Assembly (NCBI RefSeq): GCF_021555155.1
Contig: NZ_JAKGBU010000023.1
Location: 1 to 62,179, forward strand
Source: Rhizobium alarense
GTDB taxonomy: Bacteria; Pseudomonadota; Alphaproteobacteria; Rhizobiales; Rhizobiaceae
DNA: 62,179 bases
Direction: 5' to 3'
Shown: in pieces, positions 7,878-16,506 of the stretch
How positions within the stretch are numbered: position 1 is the first letter of the stretch
How the letters are laid out: every line of letters starts with the position of its first letter
Position numbers and translations under genes: made by a program
Notes under the pieces: model-generated
Told to the model about the DNA's origin: nothing
The model's database searches: none
Seen by the model: only the letters and a program-made list of their open reading frames with translations

Positions 7878-9389
7878 CTACTGCTCGCGGTCCAACCGGA
7901 ACGGCGCGGTTTCATCCCGCAGGATGCCACGCATCGCGGAAACCAGCGTGTTGAGCGGCCGGTCGTCGCGATAGGTCTCGATCTGCGACCGGATGAAGTC
8001 AAAGAGCCGGGCGGTGCGTGCGGACTTCTCCCCTTGGCGGGACTGCATCTCGTAGGCCTGCGTCGCGGCAAGAAGCTCGATCGCCAGCACGGTTTCGAGG
8101 TTCGCGATCACGCCGAGCGCCTTGTCGGCCGCCGGTGTTGCATGTGTGAGAATGTCTTCCTGCAGTGCCGAGGTAATTCCGCCGTCGAGGCTTGCCGGTG
8201 CCGCGAGCCGGCGGTTTTCGGCGACGAGCGCGGCGGCGGTGTATTGAATGATCATGAAGCCGGAGCAGACGCCGTCTTCCCAGGCGAGGAAGGGCGGGAG
8301 GCCGCTCACCAGCGGGTTGACGAGCCGATCGATCCGCCGCTCGGAAATTGCCGCCAGCTCCGCCGCGGCTGTCGCGAGACTGTCCATGGCAAGCCCTAGT
8401 GCGGCCCCGACCGCGTGCGCCTGCGAATGGACCTCTGGCGCGTCGAGCGTTCCGGTGACGGCCGGGTTGTCGGTTACACTGGCAAGCTCCCGGTCGACGA
8501 CGTCGGCGAGTTGCCGGAAGACATCGCGCACGGCGCCATGAACCTGCGGCACGGCACGCAGGCTGAGCGGGTCCTGGGTCCTGCTGCCGGCGGCTTCGGC
8601 GAGAAGCGCGCTGCCGGTGAGCCATCGGCGCAGATTGGCGCCGACCTGGCGAAGTCCCTGCGACGTGCGCAGAACAAGCGCCGCCTCGGCGAACGGACCT
8701 GCCTGGGCGCCGAGGTTCTCGTAGGTCATCGCGGCGGCTGCGTCTGCCCAGTCGAGCAGCCGCTCCAGGTGCGACAGGGCGAGGCAGGCGAGCCCTGTCG
8801 CGCAGGGTGTGCCGTTGACGAGGCTCAGTCCTTCCTTGGCCTGCGGCACGAGCGGCGCCATCCCCAGGCAGTTGAGTGCCTCCCTGCCGGAAATGGAACG
8901 ACCTTCGTGGCGCACCTCGCCCTCGCCGATCAGTACGATCCCGATTGCCGCCGCGTGGGTCAGATAGCCGACGGATCCGCGCGACGGTATGACCGGCAGC
9001 AGATCGGCATTGAGCAGTGCCAGCAGAGCTTCCACGGTTTCGCGCCGAACGCCGGAGAAGCCATGTGCGAAGTTGGCGATCTGCGCCGCCATCACTGCCC
9101 GCGTTTCGGCGGACCCCAGCGGCTCGCCGACGCCGCAGGCATGGCTCAGCAGGATGTTGCGCGACAGCGCCTGCTGGCGGTTCACATCGATCACGACATC
9201 GCACAGCGCACCGACACCGGTATTGATGCCGTAGCCCCGGATACCGCGTGCCACCAGCGCATCGACGATGTGCCGAGCCTTTTCGATGCGTGCCCAGGCG
9301 CCGTCGGACAGGGCTAACGGCAGCCCTTGCGCGACAGCCGCGATGCCGCGCCAGGTCAGCCGGTCGTCGAGAAGGATGCGTTCAGCCAT
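7878..9389 (-). CDS. Histidine-ammonia-lyase homologue lacking the MIO Ala-Ser-Gly triad
   Basis: 503 residues, clearly of the aromatic amino acid lyase family. Present are Tyr53 in GYGINTG, His83 in SHACGVGEP, Asn192 in LVNGT, Arg278 in SLRAVPQVHG and Glu411 in ALQED. The segment that should read GSVG-ASG-DLAP reads GSVGYLTH (138-145), so the three residues that cyclise to the MIO electrophile are absent. Spacing to the Asn shortens by three residues, which fits a precise loss. The usual catalytic Tyr of QDPYSLR is Leu275. Classical ammonia-lyase chemistry is therefore unlikely. The ATG at 9389 overlaps the stop of the transporter ATPase by eight bases, so it is the last gene of a Hut-type import operon. 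A sensor, chaperone or altered-chemistry role is open. Confidence 0.85.
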   Translation of the reverse strand: MAERILLDDRLTWRGIAAVAQGLPLALSDGAWARIEKARHIVDALVARGIRGYGINTGVGALCDVVIDVNRQQALSRNILLSHACGVGEPLGSAETRAVMAAQIANFAHGFSGVRRETVEALLALLNADLLPVIPSRGSVGYLTHAAAIGIVLIGEGEVRHEGRSISGREALNCLGMAPLVPQAKEGLSLVNGTPCATGLACLALSHLERLLDWADAAAAMTYENLGAQAGPFAEAALVLRTSQGLRQVGANLRRWLTGSALLAEAAGSRTQDPLSLRAVPQVHGAVRDVFRQLADVVDRELASVTDNPAVTGTLDAPEVHSQAHAVGAALGLAMDSLATAAAELAAISERRIDRLVNPLVSGLPPFLAWEDGVCSGFMIIQYTAAALVAENRRLAAPASLDGGITSALQEDILTHATPAADKALGVIANLETVLAIELLAATQAYEMQSRQGEKSARTARLFDFIRSQIETYRDDRPLNTLVSAMRGILRDETAPFRLDREQ

Positions 9390-10212
9390 GGTCTGCCTCG
9401 AGGGCGCCGGCATGGCGGCGCACGAACCGCGCGACATAGTCGTCGGCGGGACGGTGGAGGATATCCTGCGGTGTGCCGACCTGCACCAGCCGGCCATCCT
9501 TGAGGATGGCTATTTCGGCTCCGATCCGCACGGCCTCGTCCAGGTCGTGGGTAATGAAGACGATCGTCTTCGACAGGTTCTTCTCCAGTTGCAGCAACTG
9601 GTCCTGCATGTCGCTGCGGATCAGCGGATCGAGGGCGGAGAACGCCTCGTCCATCAGGATCACGTCCGTGTCGGCGGCCAGTGCCCGCGCGAGACCGACC
9701 CGCTGCTTCATGCCGCCCGAAAGCTGGTGCGGATATTTGTTCTCGTATCCGAGCAGACCGACGGTCTCGATCCATTTCATGCCGATCGGATCGGCCTCGG
9801 CCTTGCCGAGGCCGCGCACCCGCTGGCCGTACACGACGTTCTGCAGCACCGTGCGGTGCGGCATCAGGCCGAAGCTCTGGAACACCATGCTGACGCTGCG
9901 GTTGCGAAATTCGCGCAGGTCCCGCGGGGCCAGATCGAGGACGTTGCGGCCGTCGACGCGGACTTCGCCGCTGGTGGGCTCGATCAGACGGTTGATATGG
10001 CGCACCAAGGTCGATTTTCCCGAGCCGGAAAGTCCCATGATCACGAAGATGCGGCTCGCGCCGATCGTCAGGCTGACGTCGTTGAGACCGACGCTGCACC
10101 CCGTCTTCGCAAGGATCTCGGCCTTGTCGATGCCATCCCGGGCCATGGCGAGCGCCTTGCGTGGCTCCCGGCCGAAAATCTTGTAGACGTTGCGGATTGC
10201 GATCTCAGCCAC
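9382..10212 (-). CDS. hutV: HutV/ProV-like ABC transporter ATPase
   Basis: 276 residues from a GTG at 10212. That start has GGAGGG nine bases upstream and overlaps the permease stop in GTGGCTGA. Visible are Walker A (GLSGSGKST), the signature LSGGMKQR and Walker B (ILMDEAFSALD). The protein belongs to the glycine-betaine/choline/histidine group of ABC ATPases and has a long N-terminal insertion before Walker A, but no CBS domains. It powers import through the adjacent permease. The HAL-like neighbour and divergent HutC point to histidine or a related imidazole compound as cargo. Confidence 0.88.
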   Translation of the reverse strand: MAEIAIRNVYKIFGREPRKALAMARDGIDKAEILAKTGCSVGLNDVSLTIGASRIFVIMGLSGSGKSTLVRHINRLIEPTSGEVRVDGRNVLDLAPRDLREFRNRSVSMVFQSFGLMPHRTVLQNVVYGQRVRGLGKAEADPIGMKWIETVGLLGYENKYPHQLSGGMKQRVGLARALAADTDVILMDEAFSALDPLIRSDMQDQLLQLEKNLSKTIVFITHDLDEAVRIGAEIAILKDGRLVQVGTPQDILHRPADDYVARFVRRHAGALEADHG

Positions 10213-11062
10213 GATTGTTTCCCTCCAGCTTGGGTGTGCCGAAGCCCTGGGTGATACGGTCAAGCACGATGGCGAGGATGACGATGCCAAGACCTGCCTC
10301 CAGTCCCTTGCCGACGTCGAGCGTCTGGATGCCGTTGAGGACCTGCTCTCCGAGACCGCGTGCGCCGATCATGGAGGCGACGACCACCATCGACAGGGCC
10401 ATCATGATGGTCTGGTTCAGGCCTACCATGATCGTCGGGGTGGCAAGCGGGAGCTCGACGCCGAACAGGATCTGGACCGGATTGCCGCCGAAGGCCGTCG
10501 CGGCTTCCACCACCTCGCCGTCGACCTGGCGGATGCCGAGATCCGTCAGACGGATCAGCGGCGGAACAGCGTAGATGATCGTCGCCAGCACGGCGGGAAC
10601 CTTGCCGAGGCCGAAGAGCATGATGGCGGGGATCAGATAGACGAAACTCGGCATGGTTTGCATGATATCGAGCGCCGGCAGCGTGACGCCGCGCACGATG
10701 CGGCTCTTGGCGAGCCATATGCCCATCGGCACGCCGATTGCGACGGAAATCAACGTCGCCATCAGCATCAATGCGAGTGTCTGCATCGTCAGATCCCACA
10801 GGCCGAGCGCGCCGACGACGAACAGCATGACGCCGACTAGGACGACAAGCGAAACCTTGCGCGCCGCCAGCCAGGCAACGACGAGAAAGGCCAGGAAAAT
10901 CGCCCACCAGGGCAGACCGCGCAGGATCCACTCGAAGAACAGGATCGCCTGGAGGATGGCGTGCGATATCGCCTTGAAGACGAATCCGTAATTCACCACG
11001 AGAAACTGCACGAAGTCGTTTATCGGGCTGCGAATTGAGAATTGGAGGGACTCGGGGAACAT
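10205..11062 (-). CDS. hutW: HutW/ProW-like ABC transporter permease
   Basis: 285 residues from the ATG at 11062, which has AAGGA eight bases upstream. About six membrane helices follow a roughly 60-residue N-terminal stretch. The binding-protein-dependent permease EAA-type loop lies around VVEAATAFGGNP. It forms the channel for the solute bound by the upstream periplasmic protein. It overlaps the ATPase start by eight bases and lies 101 bp after the binding protein, with a hairpin in between. Confidence 0.88.
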   Translation of the reverse strand: MFPESLQFSIRSPINDFVQFLVVNYGFVFKAISHAILQAILFFEWILRGLPWWAIFLAFLVVAWLAARKVSLVVLVGVMLFVVGALGLWDLTMQTLALMLMATLISVAIGVPMGIWLAKSRIVRGVTLPALDIMQTMPSFVYLIPAIMLFGLGKVPAVLATIIYAVPPLIRLTDLGIRQVDGEVVEAATAFGGNPVQILFGVELPLATPTIMVGLNQTIMMALSMVVVASMIGARGLGEQVLNGIQTLDVGKGLEAGLGIVILAIVLDRITQGFGTPKLEGNNRG

Positions 11063-11130
11063 CGCTGAATTCCTTGTCAATGCAGACCCGACCGGGGGCG
11101 AGAGGTGGATGGCATGCGTCCGCGATAGGT

Positions 11131-11158
11131 GCGGGCGGGGGGATGAGCCCCCGCCCGC
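11131..11158 (-). other. Intercistronic GC hairpin between hutX and hutW
   Basis: GCGGGCGGGGG from 11131 pairs with CCCCCGCCCGC ending at 11158 around a short loop. On the transcribed minus strand the 3' side is not followed by a U-run, so full termination is unlikely. It probably stabilises the binding-protein mRNA or lowers expression of the downstream genes. Confidence 0.55.
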
Positions 11159-11163
11159 TTTGT

Positions 11164-12198
11164 TTATTTCACCGACGCTTCAATGCGTGCCTTGGCTTCC
11201 GGGGAAACCCACACGCCCCATACGTCGCCCTTTTCCTTCAGGAAGCGTGCCGCCGCGGTCGCGGCGTCGGCCTTCTCATCCGCCATATAGGCGAGGCTCG
11301 CATTGAGCTCGGCGAGCGGGAACGTGGCTTTTTCGAGGATCTCGATGATCTCCGGTGCGGCCTTCGCAAATTCACTGTTCACGCCATAGGCCACTTCAAC
11401 GGCCGGAAAGGCGCACGCCTTGTCGCGCTTGCCTTCGGCGCTTGTCAGTTCCTTCCAGCAGGCCTCGTCGTAGGCCGGCTCCTCGAGCTGGACCAGCTTG
11501 TACTTGCCGAGGATCGCAGTGGGGCTCCAATAGTAGAAAAGCACCGGTTCTCCCTGAAGGTAGACCGAACTGATTGCGGCGTCGAGCGCCGTGCCGGTGC
11601 CCGGCCGGAAATTCACGTAGGATGCGTCGAGTTTGTAGGCTTCGAGCTTGGCCGTGTTCACGCCTTCGCAGGTCCAGCCGGACGGGCAATTGAGGAAGCG
11701 CCCCTTCGAAGGCTCTTCCGGATCCTGGAAGAGGGCGGCGACCGCCGGTTCGGAAAGCTGGGATACGCTCTTGAGGTCCGGGGCGATCGGATCGATGCCG
11801 CGGGATGCGTCGCCCTTCACCACGTAGTCGGGTACGAACCACCCCTCCGAGGCGCCGACGAAGGTCTTGCCGACAGAGGTCACCTGGCCGGCCGCAGCGG
11901 CCTTGTTCCAGACGTCCGAGCGACCGATCCACTCCTCGGCAAAGATCTGGACGTCGTTGTTGGCGGTTGCCTGCTCAAGCGTGACGGAGTTTCCGGGAAT
12001 AGCGTCCACCTTGCACTCGTAGCCGCTCGAAAGGATCATCTTCATCACTTCCGTGATAAAGGCGCCGCTTTCCCAGTCGATGCCGGCGAAGGTGACCGTG
12101 TTGCCGTCACCGCAATAGGAGGCGTGTGCGCTGGTGACGGACCCTCCAAGCAGGAAGGTTGCGGCAGCGAGCATGCATTTCGTCTTGGCATTCAACAT
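11164..12198 (-). CDS. hutX: HutX/ProX-like periplasmic binding protein
   Basis: 344 residues with a signal peptide (about 1-26, ending near AHA-SYC) and an OpuAC-type binding fold. The segments FAGIDWESG, EEWIGRSDVW and FYYWSPTAILGKY are typical of glycine-betaine/histidine binding proteins. Several cysteines may form disulphides. It is the first gene of the minus-strand operon, preceded by AGGGG before the ATG, and its upstream region contains HutC-like palindromes. It delivers substrate to HutW/HutV; ligand identity (histidine or relative) is inferred from the neighbours. Confidence 0.88.
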   Translation of the reverse strand: MLNAKTKCMLAAATFLLGGSVTSAHASYCGDGNTVTFAGIDWESGAFITEVMKMILSSGYECKVDAIPGNSVTLEQATANNDVQIFAEEWIGRSDVWNKAAAAGQVTSVGKTFVGASEGWFVPDYVVKGDASRGIDPIAPDLKSVSQLSEPAVAALFQDPEEPSKGRFLNCPSGWTCEGVNTAKLEAYKLDASYVNFRPGTGTALDAAISSVYLQGEPVLFYYWSPTAILGKYKLVQLEEPAYDEACWKELTSAEGKRDKACAFPAVEVAYGVNSEFAKAAPEIIEILEKATFPLAELNASLAYMADEKADAATAAARFLKEKGDVWGVWVSPEAKARIEASVK

Positions 12199-12716
12199 TT
12201 AAGTCCCCTTTTCGTTTGAGATGATTATTTGAGTTCAGGCATTGCAGGGCGGTCTGGGCAGACCGTTTCGAAAGGCGCAGCCGCGAATGTCAGCTGCCCT
12301 CCAAGTTATATATACAAGTTGACGGCGTGTTGATGATTCTCTGAAACTTGGAACGTATCGCGGCCGGTCGCCGGTCGCGCCTGGACCACCACGCGCGCCT
12401 GCAGAATCCGTCATGCCGGGATGATGCGCCGAGCGACGGGCAATCCGGACTATTTCCCGCGCCGAACGCACGTCGCGCCTCGCCGATCGGTCGGCGTTTG
12501 TGACGGAAACCAAGACGTCCATTGTCTTATCCGTTGAGAGAGAAAATTGCCTGCAACAAGGAACGCGGTGCTCGTGATGGACCCAGATCCACCTAAGTTG
12601 TATATGGAACATTGCAGATTTTAATGCGCGATGCAAGACGTCTGTCGTAATTTTGCGCTTTATCTTTTCTGCATATTTTGTATGCAGATACCCACTGTCA
12701 CAGAGGGAAATCGCTC
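12199..12716. promoter_or_regulatory. Divergent control region between the hutXWV operon and hutC
   Basis: 518 bp without a credible gene. It carries three copies of a TGTA/TACA-type motif resembling HutC operators: AAGTTATATATACAAGTT at 12303..12320, AAGTTGTATATGGAAC at 12595..12610, and TTTTGTATGCAGA near 12677. The first lies about 105 bp upstream of hutX, the third just before hutC. This arrangement fits repression of both directions by HutC with release by an imidazole inducer such as urocanate. The reading frame at 12235..12636 lacks family resemblance and I do not call it. Confidence 0.6.
12303..12320. promoter_or_regulatory. Putative HutC operator
   Basis: The 18-mer AAGTTATATATACAAGTT is nearly palindromic and close to the TTGTATATACAA-like sites bound by HutC in other bacteria. 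Its position upstream of the transporter operon and next to a divergent hutC supports the call. Binding itself is not shown. Confidence 0.55.
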
Positions 12717-13457
12717 ATGTCGAAGCCTGGTGCATATCCGGCCGCAAAGGCTTCCGAGCCTCGCGAGGCGCCCCTCTACGAGCGGATGAAGGCGCAGATC
12801 AAGCAGCGGATCGACAGCGGCGAATGGCCCGTTCATCACCGGGTGCCCTCCGAGAACGAACTCGTTGATCTGATGGGTGTCAGCAAGATGACGGCAAATC
12901 GTGCGCTCCGGGAACTGGCGAACGAGGGCATCATCGTGCGCGTCCAGGGAAGCGGCTCCTACGTCGCGCCGAAAAAGCGCAGCGCCCGGTTCATGGGTGT
13001 GCGCAACATTGCCGACGAGATCGCGGAGCGTGGTGCACAGCACACCGCCGAGGTCATCCTCAAGCAGACGGAAACCTGCGGATACGAACTGGCCGATTCA
13101 CTGGGTCTCGATGTCGGCAATCCGGCCTTTCATTCGGTGATCGTGCATCACGAGGACGAGGCGCCGATCCAGATCGAGGATCGCTTCGTCAATCCCGCCG
13201 TGGCACCGGACTATCTCGACCAGAATTTTCAGCATGTCACACCCAACGCCTATCTGACGGCGATCGCGCCGATCTCCCGCACCGAGCAGTTCGTGGAAGC
13301 GGTCGTCGCGCAGCCATGGGAGGCCCGGCTTCTGTCGATCTCGCGAACGGAACCGTGCCTGCTCATCCGTCGCCGGACCTGGTCGTCGGATCAGGTCGTG
13401 ACGTCCGTACGGCTTCTCTATCCCGGTGCCCGCTACCGGCTCGAAAGTTCGAGCTGA
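12717..13457 (+). CDS. hutC: HutC-type GntR/UTRA transcriptional repressor
   Basis: 246 residues. A GntR winged helix (about 18-82, including RVPSENELVDLMGVSKMT) is followed by a UTRA ligand domain (about 105-240). The run IEDRFVNPAVAPDYL and the NAYLTAIAPI region are characteristic of HutC, the histidine-utilisation repressor that senses urocanate. The ATG at 12717 has CAGAGGGA upstream; the frame extends further 5' without a better signal. It is divergent from a Hut-like ABC operon. No other hut enzyme genes (hutU, hutI, hutG/F) are in the window. Confidence 0.88.
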   Translation: MSKPGAYPAAKASEPREAPLYERMKAQIKQRIDSGEWPVHHRVPSENELVDLMGVSKMTANRALRELANEGIIVRVQGSGSYVAPKKRSARFMGVRNIADEIAERGAQHTAEVILKQTETCGYELADSLGLDVGNPAFHSVIVHHEDEAPIQIEDRFVNPAVAPDYLDQNFQHVTPNAYLTAIAPISRTEQFVEAVVAQPWEARLLSISRTEPCLLIRRRTWSSDQVVTSVRLLYPGARYRLESSS

Positions 13458-13557
13458 CGTCCGCGGCGCGCCGGTACGGCCCGCTGCGGTCGGGCTCACT
13501 TAACAAATCAAAACAAAATGCCGGATGACTCCCTCGCCTTTCGCGACGATGATGGCG

Positions 13558-13581
13558 CGCGGGAGCGCGAGCGCTCCCGCG
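13558..13581. other. 10-bp stem-loop ahead of the two-component genes
   Basis: CGCGGGAGCG at 13558..13567 pairs perfectly with CGCTCCCGCG at 13572..13581 around a four-base loop. There is no T-run after it. It lies 29 bp before the response-regulator start and could limit read-through from hutC or influence translation. Confidence 0.4.
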
Positions 13582-13610
13582 ACCTAGACAATCGGGACGA
13601 AGCGCCAGCA

Positions 13611-14354
13611 ATGACCTTGCAGACAAAGGCTCCGCCATTGATCGCGCAGCAGATTCTTCTCGTGGAGGACGATCACCAGATCGCCTCCATGGTGCTCGAA
13701 CTGCTGTCCGAGCATGGCTACGACGGCCTTGCTGCCCAAAACGCAATCGACATGGACCGGGCGATCCGGGCGACGTCCTTCGATCTCATCATTCTCGATG
13801 CGATGCTGCCCGGCGAAGACGGCTTCAGCATCTGCCGCCGCCTGCGCGCCACTTCCGCAACGCCGATCCTGATGCTGACGGCACTCGGCGAGGATGTCGA
13901 CCGTATTGTCGGGCTTGAACTGGGCGCGGACGACTATGTGACGAAGCCGTTCAACCCAAGAGAACTGGTCGCCCGCATCAAGGCCCTGCTCCGCCGGGCA
14001 TCCTACGGACCGGCCCGAACCAACCGCAAGGACGTGCTGTTGTTTGCCGGCTGGCAGATCGATCCGATGCGCCGGCAGCTTCGTGACCCGGACGGCGTCC
14101 AGGTTTCCCTGACGACGGCCGAGTTCGACGTGCTGCTCGCCTTTTGTCGCAACCCCGGCGCCGTGCTGACCCGCGAGCAGTTGCTCGGGCTGACGCATGC
14201 GGGCCTGGCCGGCCCGGTGGAACGAAGCATCGACGTGCATGTGAGCCGCATTCGACAGAAAATCGAGATGAATGCGCGCGAACCTACCTTCATCAAGACG
14301 GTTCGTCTCGGGGGGTATATGTTCACCCCGGACGTCGAGTTCGTGCGATGCTGA
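13611..14354 (+). CDS. OmpR-family response regulator
   Basis: 247 residues. The receiver domain (about 15-125) has the acidic pair at 20-21, phospho-acceptor Asp63 in ILDAMLPGEDG, and conserved Thr and Lys in MLTALGE and YVTKPFN. A winged-helix DNA-binding domain (about 145-242) follows. I prefer the ATG at 13611 because the upstream 31 codons are low-complexity charged sequence across the stem-loop region. It overlaps the sensor kinase by seven bases (ATGCTGA), so the pair is one operon. Confidence 0.9.
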   Translation: MTLQTKAPPLIAQQILLVEDDHQIASMVLELLSEHGYDGLAAQNAIDMDRAIRATSFDLIILDAMLPGEDGFSICRRLRATSATPILMLTALGEDVDRIVGLELGADDYVTKPFNPRELVARIKALLRRASYGPARTNRKDVLLFAGWQIDPMRRQLRDPDGVQVSLTTAEFDVLLAFCRNPGAVLTREQLLGLTHAGLAGPVERSIDVHVSRIRQKIEMNAREPTFIKTVRLGGYMFTPDVEFVRC

Positions 14355-15772
14355 GAGCGGGGCTCAAGTGGTGCTGCGAAGGCCCGATCCGGCGACAGCT
14401 CAAGCTGCTGGCCGTGCTGCCGGTGCTCCTCGTCGCGGTTCTGGCGACGGTCACCGAGCCGTTCTTTCCCGAAAAGGAAGACATGCCCTATGTGAGCGCG
14501 ACGGCGATCAGGCTCGCTTTCGTTTCACAGCAGGTGCGAAACGCCGAAACGAAGGCTCAGGCCGACGCCGTTCTGGCGACGGCTGCGGCGAGCGGCCTTC
14601 CCTTTCGAAGGGTCTCCTGGCAGGCTGCGGTCGGGAATGCGGATGAGGCCTCGAAACACGATCTTCGCCAGAGGGTGCTGCGCAAGCTGCCCTCGGATAT
14701 CGCGGCCTACGCTCCCGTCGCGGCAGACGGTGCCGACAATGCCTTGATCATTCGCCAGCAGGGTGACGAAGCTCTTGCCTTCACCCTGCCTCGGCGATCG
14801 CCTGACTCCTGGTTCAACAGCGAGCAGGCCCATATTGCAGGCAAGCTCTTTCTCTTCGTGACACCGCTTCTTCTCCTGTCCGTCTATGCGAGCCGGATGA
14901 TTAGCCGCCCGCTGTCGTATTTTGCCGAAGCGGCGCAGACGCTCCGGCCCGACGACGGCCGCGACCGACCCTTTGCGGAGGAGGGCGCGCGCGAATTGTT
15001 TCTGCTGGCGCGTGCGCTCAACAACATGCATAGCCGCCTTCGCCGAATGATCGACGACCGCACGCGCATGCTGCGCGCCATCAGCCATGATCTCAGAACG
15101 CCCCTGACACGCTTGCGGTTGCGCGCCGAACGATCGCAGCAGCCGGAGCTGCGCACCGCGATGCTTGCGGATATCGGGTCGCTCGCGGAGATGATCGAAG
15201 ATACGCTGCGCTATCTCAGCAACGACGCTGCCAGCGAGGTGCCGACGAAGGCGGATCTCCCGAGCCTGGTCGAAACGGTCTGCACCGATTTCTCGGATAT
15301 CGGCCACCACGTTACCTACAGGGGACCGGAACGACTGGCCTATGCCTGCCGACCGCGGGCCCTCGCGCGGGCCGTCGCCAATCTTGTCGACAACGGAGCG
15401 AAATTCGGAAATCGTGTCGAGGTGTCGCTGCCGCGGGCCGCCGACGGATCGATCGTACTGACGGTGGCGGACGATGGGCCGGGAATCGCAGGCGAGCTTC
15501 ACCAGCGGGTGCTCACCCCCTTCTTCAAGGTTGACGATGCCCGCAATGCCAACGGCCGAAGCGGCTTCGGGCTCGGTTTGTCGATTGTCGACGACATCGT
15601 CCGGGGACATGGCGGCACGCTGACCCTGACGAACCGACAGCCTTGCGGTCTGATCGCAGCGATCATCCTGCCGGCGGAGACCTTCAACGAAAACCCGCAG
15701 CCGATGCGCCGTGCAGCCCCCGACAGGGCGGGTGACGGCAGGACAAGCGGCGCGGCGGCGCCGGCCGAATGA
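14348..15772 (+). CDS. Membrane sensor histidine kinase
   Basis: 474 residues. TM1 (about 19-36), a periplasmic region of about 125 residues without a domain I recognise, TM2 (about 165-180), then HAMP, the H-box with phospho-accepting His247 in AISHDLRTP, an N-box (ANLVDNGAKF) and G-boxes (DDGPGI, GFGLGLSI). It is coupled to the upstream OmpR-type regulator. The signal is unknown. A PmtA-like methyltransferase follows 122 bp downstream and might be regulated by this pair. Confidence 0.9.
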   Translation: MLRAGLKWCCEGPIRRQLKLLAVLPVLLVAVLATVTEPFFPEKEDMPYVSATAIRLAFVSQQVRNAETKAQADAVLATAAASGLPFRRVSWQAAVGNADEASKHDLRQRVLRKLPSDIAAYAPVAADGADNALIIRQQGDEALAFTLPRRSPDSWFNSEQAHIAGKLFLFVTPLLLLSVYASRMISRPLSYFAEAAQTLRPDDGRDRPFAEEGARELFLLARALNNMHSRLRRMIDDRTRMLRAISHDLRTPLTRLRLRAERSQQPELRTAMLADIGSLAEMIEDTLRYLSNDAASEVPTKADLPSLVETVCTDFSDIGHHVTYRGPERLAYACRPRALARAVANLVDNGAKFGNRVEVSLPRAADGSIVLTVADDGPGIAGELHQRVLTPFFKVDDARNANGRSGFGLGLSIVDDIVRGHGGTLTLTNRQPCGLIAAIILPAETFNENPQPMRRAAPDRAGDGRTSGAAAPAE

Positions 15773-15894
15773 GTGCGGCCGCGGGGCAGGTCGTCGGCTG
15801 CCAACATTTCTAAACAAGTCTTAAACCACCGAGCCTCGATCTCCGATTAAGACGTGGGGACCGGTCGCGAGCCGGATCACCGGAGATCACCGCA

Positions 15895-16458
15895 ATGCCC
15901 GATGCCGTACCCTTCTTTTGCGCCTGGATGAGCGATCCGCTGCGCGTCGCGTCCGTGGTTCCCTCGAGCGTTGCCCTTGCCCGCGCGATGACGGCTGAAA
16001 TTTCCAACCAGACAGGGCCCGTCATCGAGCTCGGACCGGGAACGGGCGTCTTTACCCGTGCGCTGCTCGCACGCGGCGTCCAGCAGCGCCAGCTCGTTCT
16101 CGTGGAACGGGGCAGGGACTTCGCGGACATGATGCGGATTCGCTTCCCCGAGGCGCGCGTGATCTGCGCGGATGCCGCGTCGCTGGCGCACCAGGACCTT
16201 GATCCGTTCGAGCGGCCCGGCGCGACGGTCAGCGGCCTGCCTCTGCTTTCCATGGCACCCGCGCAGGTGTTTGCGATCCTCGACGGCGCCTTTCGGCACA
16301 TGCGGCCGGGCGGCGCCTTCTATCAGTTCACCTACGGTCCGCGGTGTCCTGTTTCGCGACGTATCCGGGACCTGCTCGACCTCGAGGCCGAAAGTCTGGG
16401 CTGGGTCTTCCGGAACTTTCCTCCGGCACAGGTCTATCGGCTGACACGGCGAACTTGA
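15895..16458 (+). CDS. PmtA-like class I SAM-dependent methyltransferase
   Basis: 187 residues. The SAM motif I reads ELGPGTG at 45-51, and the N-terminal region FFCAWMSDPLRVASVVPSS and the segment SGLPLLSM match the rhizobial phospholipid N-methyltransferase (PmtA) / rRNA-dimethylase-like group. In that family the enzyme methylates phosphatidylethanolamine toward phosphatidylcholine at the membrane. Length is near the roughly 200 residues expected. It follows a two-component system and precedes a LacI gene by 48 bp. The exact substrate is not fixed by the sequence. Confidence 0.75.
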   Translation: MPDAVPFFCAWMSDPLRVASVVPSSVALARAMTAEISNQTGPVIELGPGTGVFTRALLARGVQQRQLVLVERGRDFADMMRIRFPEARVICADAASLAHQDLDPFERPGATVSGLPLLSMAPAQVFAILDGAFRHMRPGGAFYQFTYGPRCPVSRRIRDLLDLEAESLGWVFRNFPPAQVYRLTRRT

Positions 16459-16506
16459 CGGGTTTTGATCGTCGATTCTCGGCGTGGCTGCTGCTAGGTT
16501 CGACGA

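Noticed and set aside
12235-12636. Possible 133-codon gene in the hutX-hutC gap
   Set aside because: No family resemblance, no good ribosome binding site, and it covers regulatory palindromes.
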